From Mollicutes bacterium (GTDB lineage Bacteria > Bacillota_I > Bacilli_A > RF39 > UBA660): a stretch of DNA of 5,535 bases. The notes under the pieces are model-generated. The model made no database searches. It worked only from the letters and a program-made list of their open reading frames with translations, and had not been told where the DNA came from. The stretch spans positions 1 to 5,535 of the forward strand of contig DUUS01000126.1 in the NCBI GenBank assembly GCA_012841465.1, given 5' to 3'. Position numbers and translations under genes: made by a program. Below are positions 5,452 through 5,535 of the stretch, piece after piece. Each line of letters opens with the position of its first letter. Positions within the stretch are counted from its first letter, which is position 1.

Positions 5452-5535
5452 TTATTTAAGTAACCAGTCCAGTAAATATATTTTCTTTATCCCGTTATAG
5501 CTAGCATCTAAATCATTATCCATGGTTATTAAAAA
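5452..5535 (-). CDS. C-terminal end of an unidentified upstream gene (partial)
   Basis: One minus-strand frame is open from the window edge for 27 codons to a TAA at 5454-5452, while the other two frames hit stops within six codons. The encoded tail ends in KIYLLDWLLK, a plausible protein C-terminus, and uses codons such as CTG, GAC, GGG and AGC. I do not recognise it. It would end 22 bp before cwlD, on the same strand, as expected for an operon neighbour. An open stretch of this length can occur by chance, so support is moderate; the gene continues beyond 5535 if real. Confidence 0.45.
   Translation of the reverse strand, partial: FLITMDNDLDASYNGIKKIYLLDWLLK

Noticed and set aside
1..5535. 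CRISPR array, tRNA, rRNA, insertion sequence or attachment site
   Set aside because: No regularly spaced repeats, cloverleaf sequences, transposase genes or paired terminal repeats were seen on either strand.

Overview
This is a compact, AT-rich bacterial window in which every supported gene lies on the minus strand. It uses the standard code: tryptophan is TGG, and TAA, TAG and TGA all act as stops. Shine-Dalgarno sequences are AGGAGG-like, and GTG is used as a start at least once. The strong A/T bias, I/K/N-rich proteins, a CwlD-type cell-wall amidase, a single-pass HtrA and an FchA-FolD pair suggest a walled low-GC Bacillota (Bacilli or Clostridia). The exact lineage cannot be read from this window.

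In transcription order (high to low coordinates) the layout is as follows. The C-terminal end of a possible unidentified gene (5535-5452) comes first, then a CwlD-like N-acetylmuramoyl-L-alanine amidase (5429-4782). An 81-bp intergenic region with an extended -10 promoter follows. It drives an Abi_2-family (AbiD/AbiF-like) HEPN-motif protein (4700-3771) and a membrane-anchored HtrA serine protease (3758-2658), ending in an intrinsic terminator. A second extended -10 promoter lies directly after that terminator. It drives ychF (2585-1488), fchA (1478-897) and folD (900-55), and a weak hairpin sits over the folD stop.

The most interesting reading concerns one-carbon metabolism. The FolD here lacks the catalytic lysine of the Y-x-x-x-K motif (Ile51 instead) and the conserved glutamine of the QLPLP motif (Leu95 instead). 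In characterised FolD/MTHFD enzymes these two residues carry the cyclohydrolase activity. The gene overlaps by ATGA with fchA, whose family includes monofunctional methenyl-THF cyclohydrolases. The simplest inference is a split of labour: FolD as dehydrogenase only, FchA as cyclohydrolase, produced together by translational coupling.

The second point of interest is a putative abortive-infection protein with an intact RxxxxH HEPN motif. It sits between housekeeping genes, and its stop codon is part of the htrA ribosome-binding site. I see no CRISPR array, tRNA, rRNA, insertion sequence or clearly new multi-gene system.
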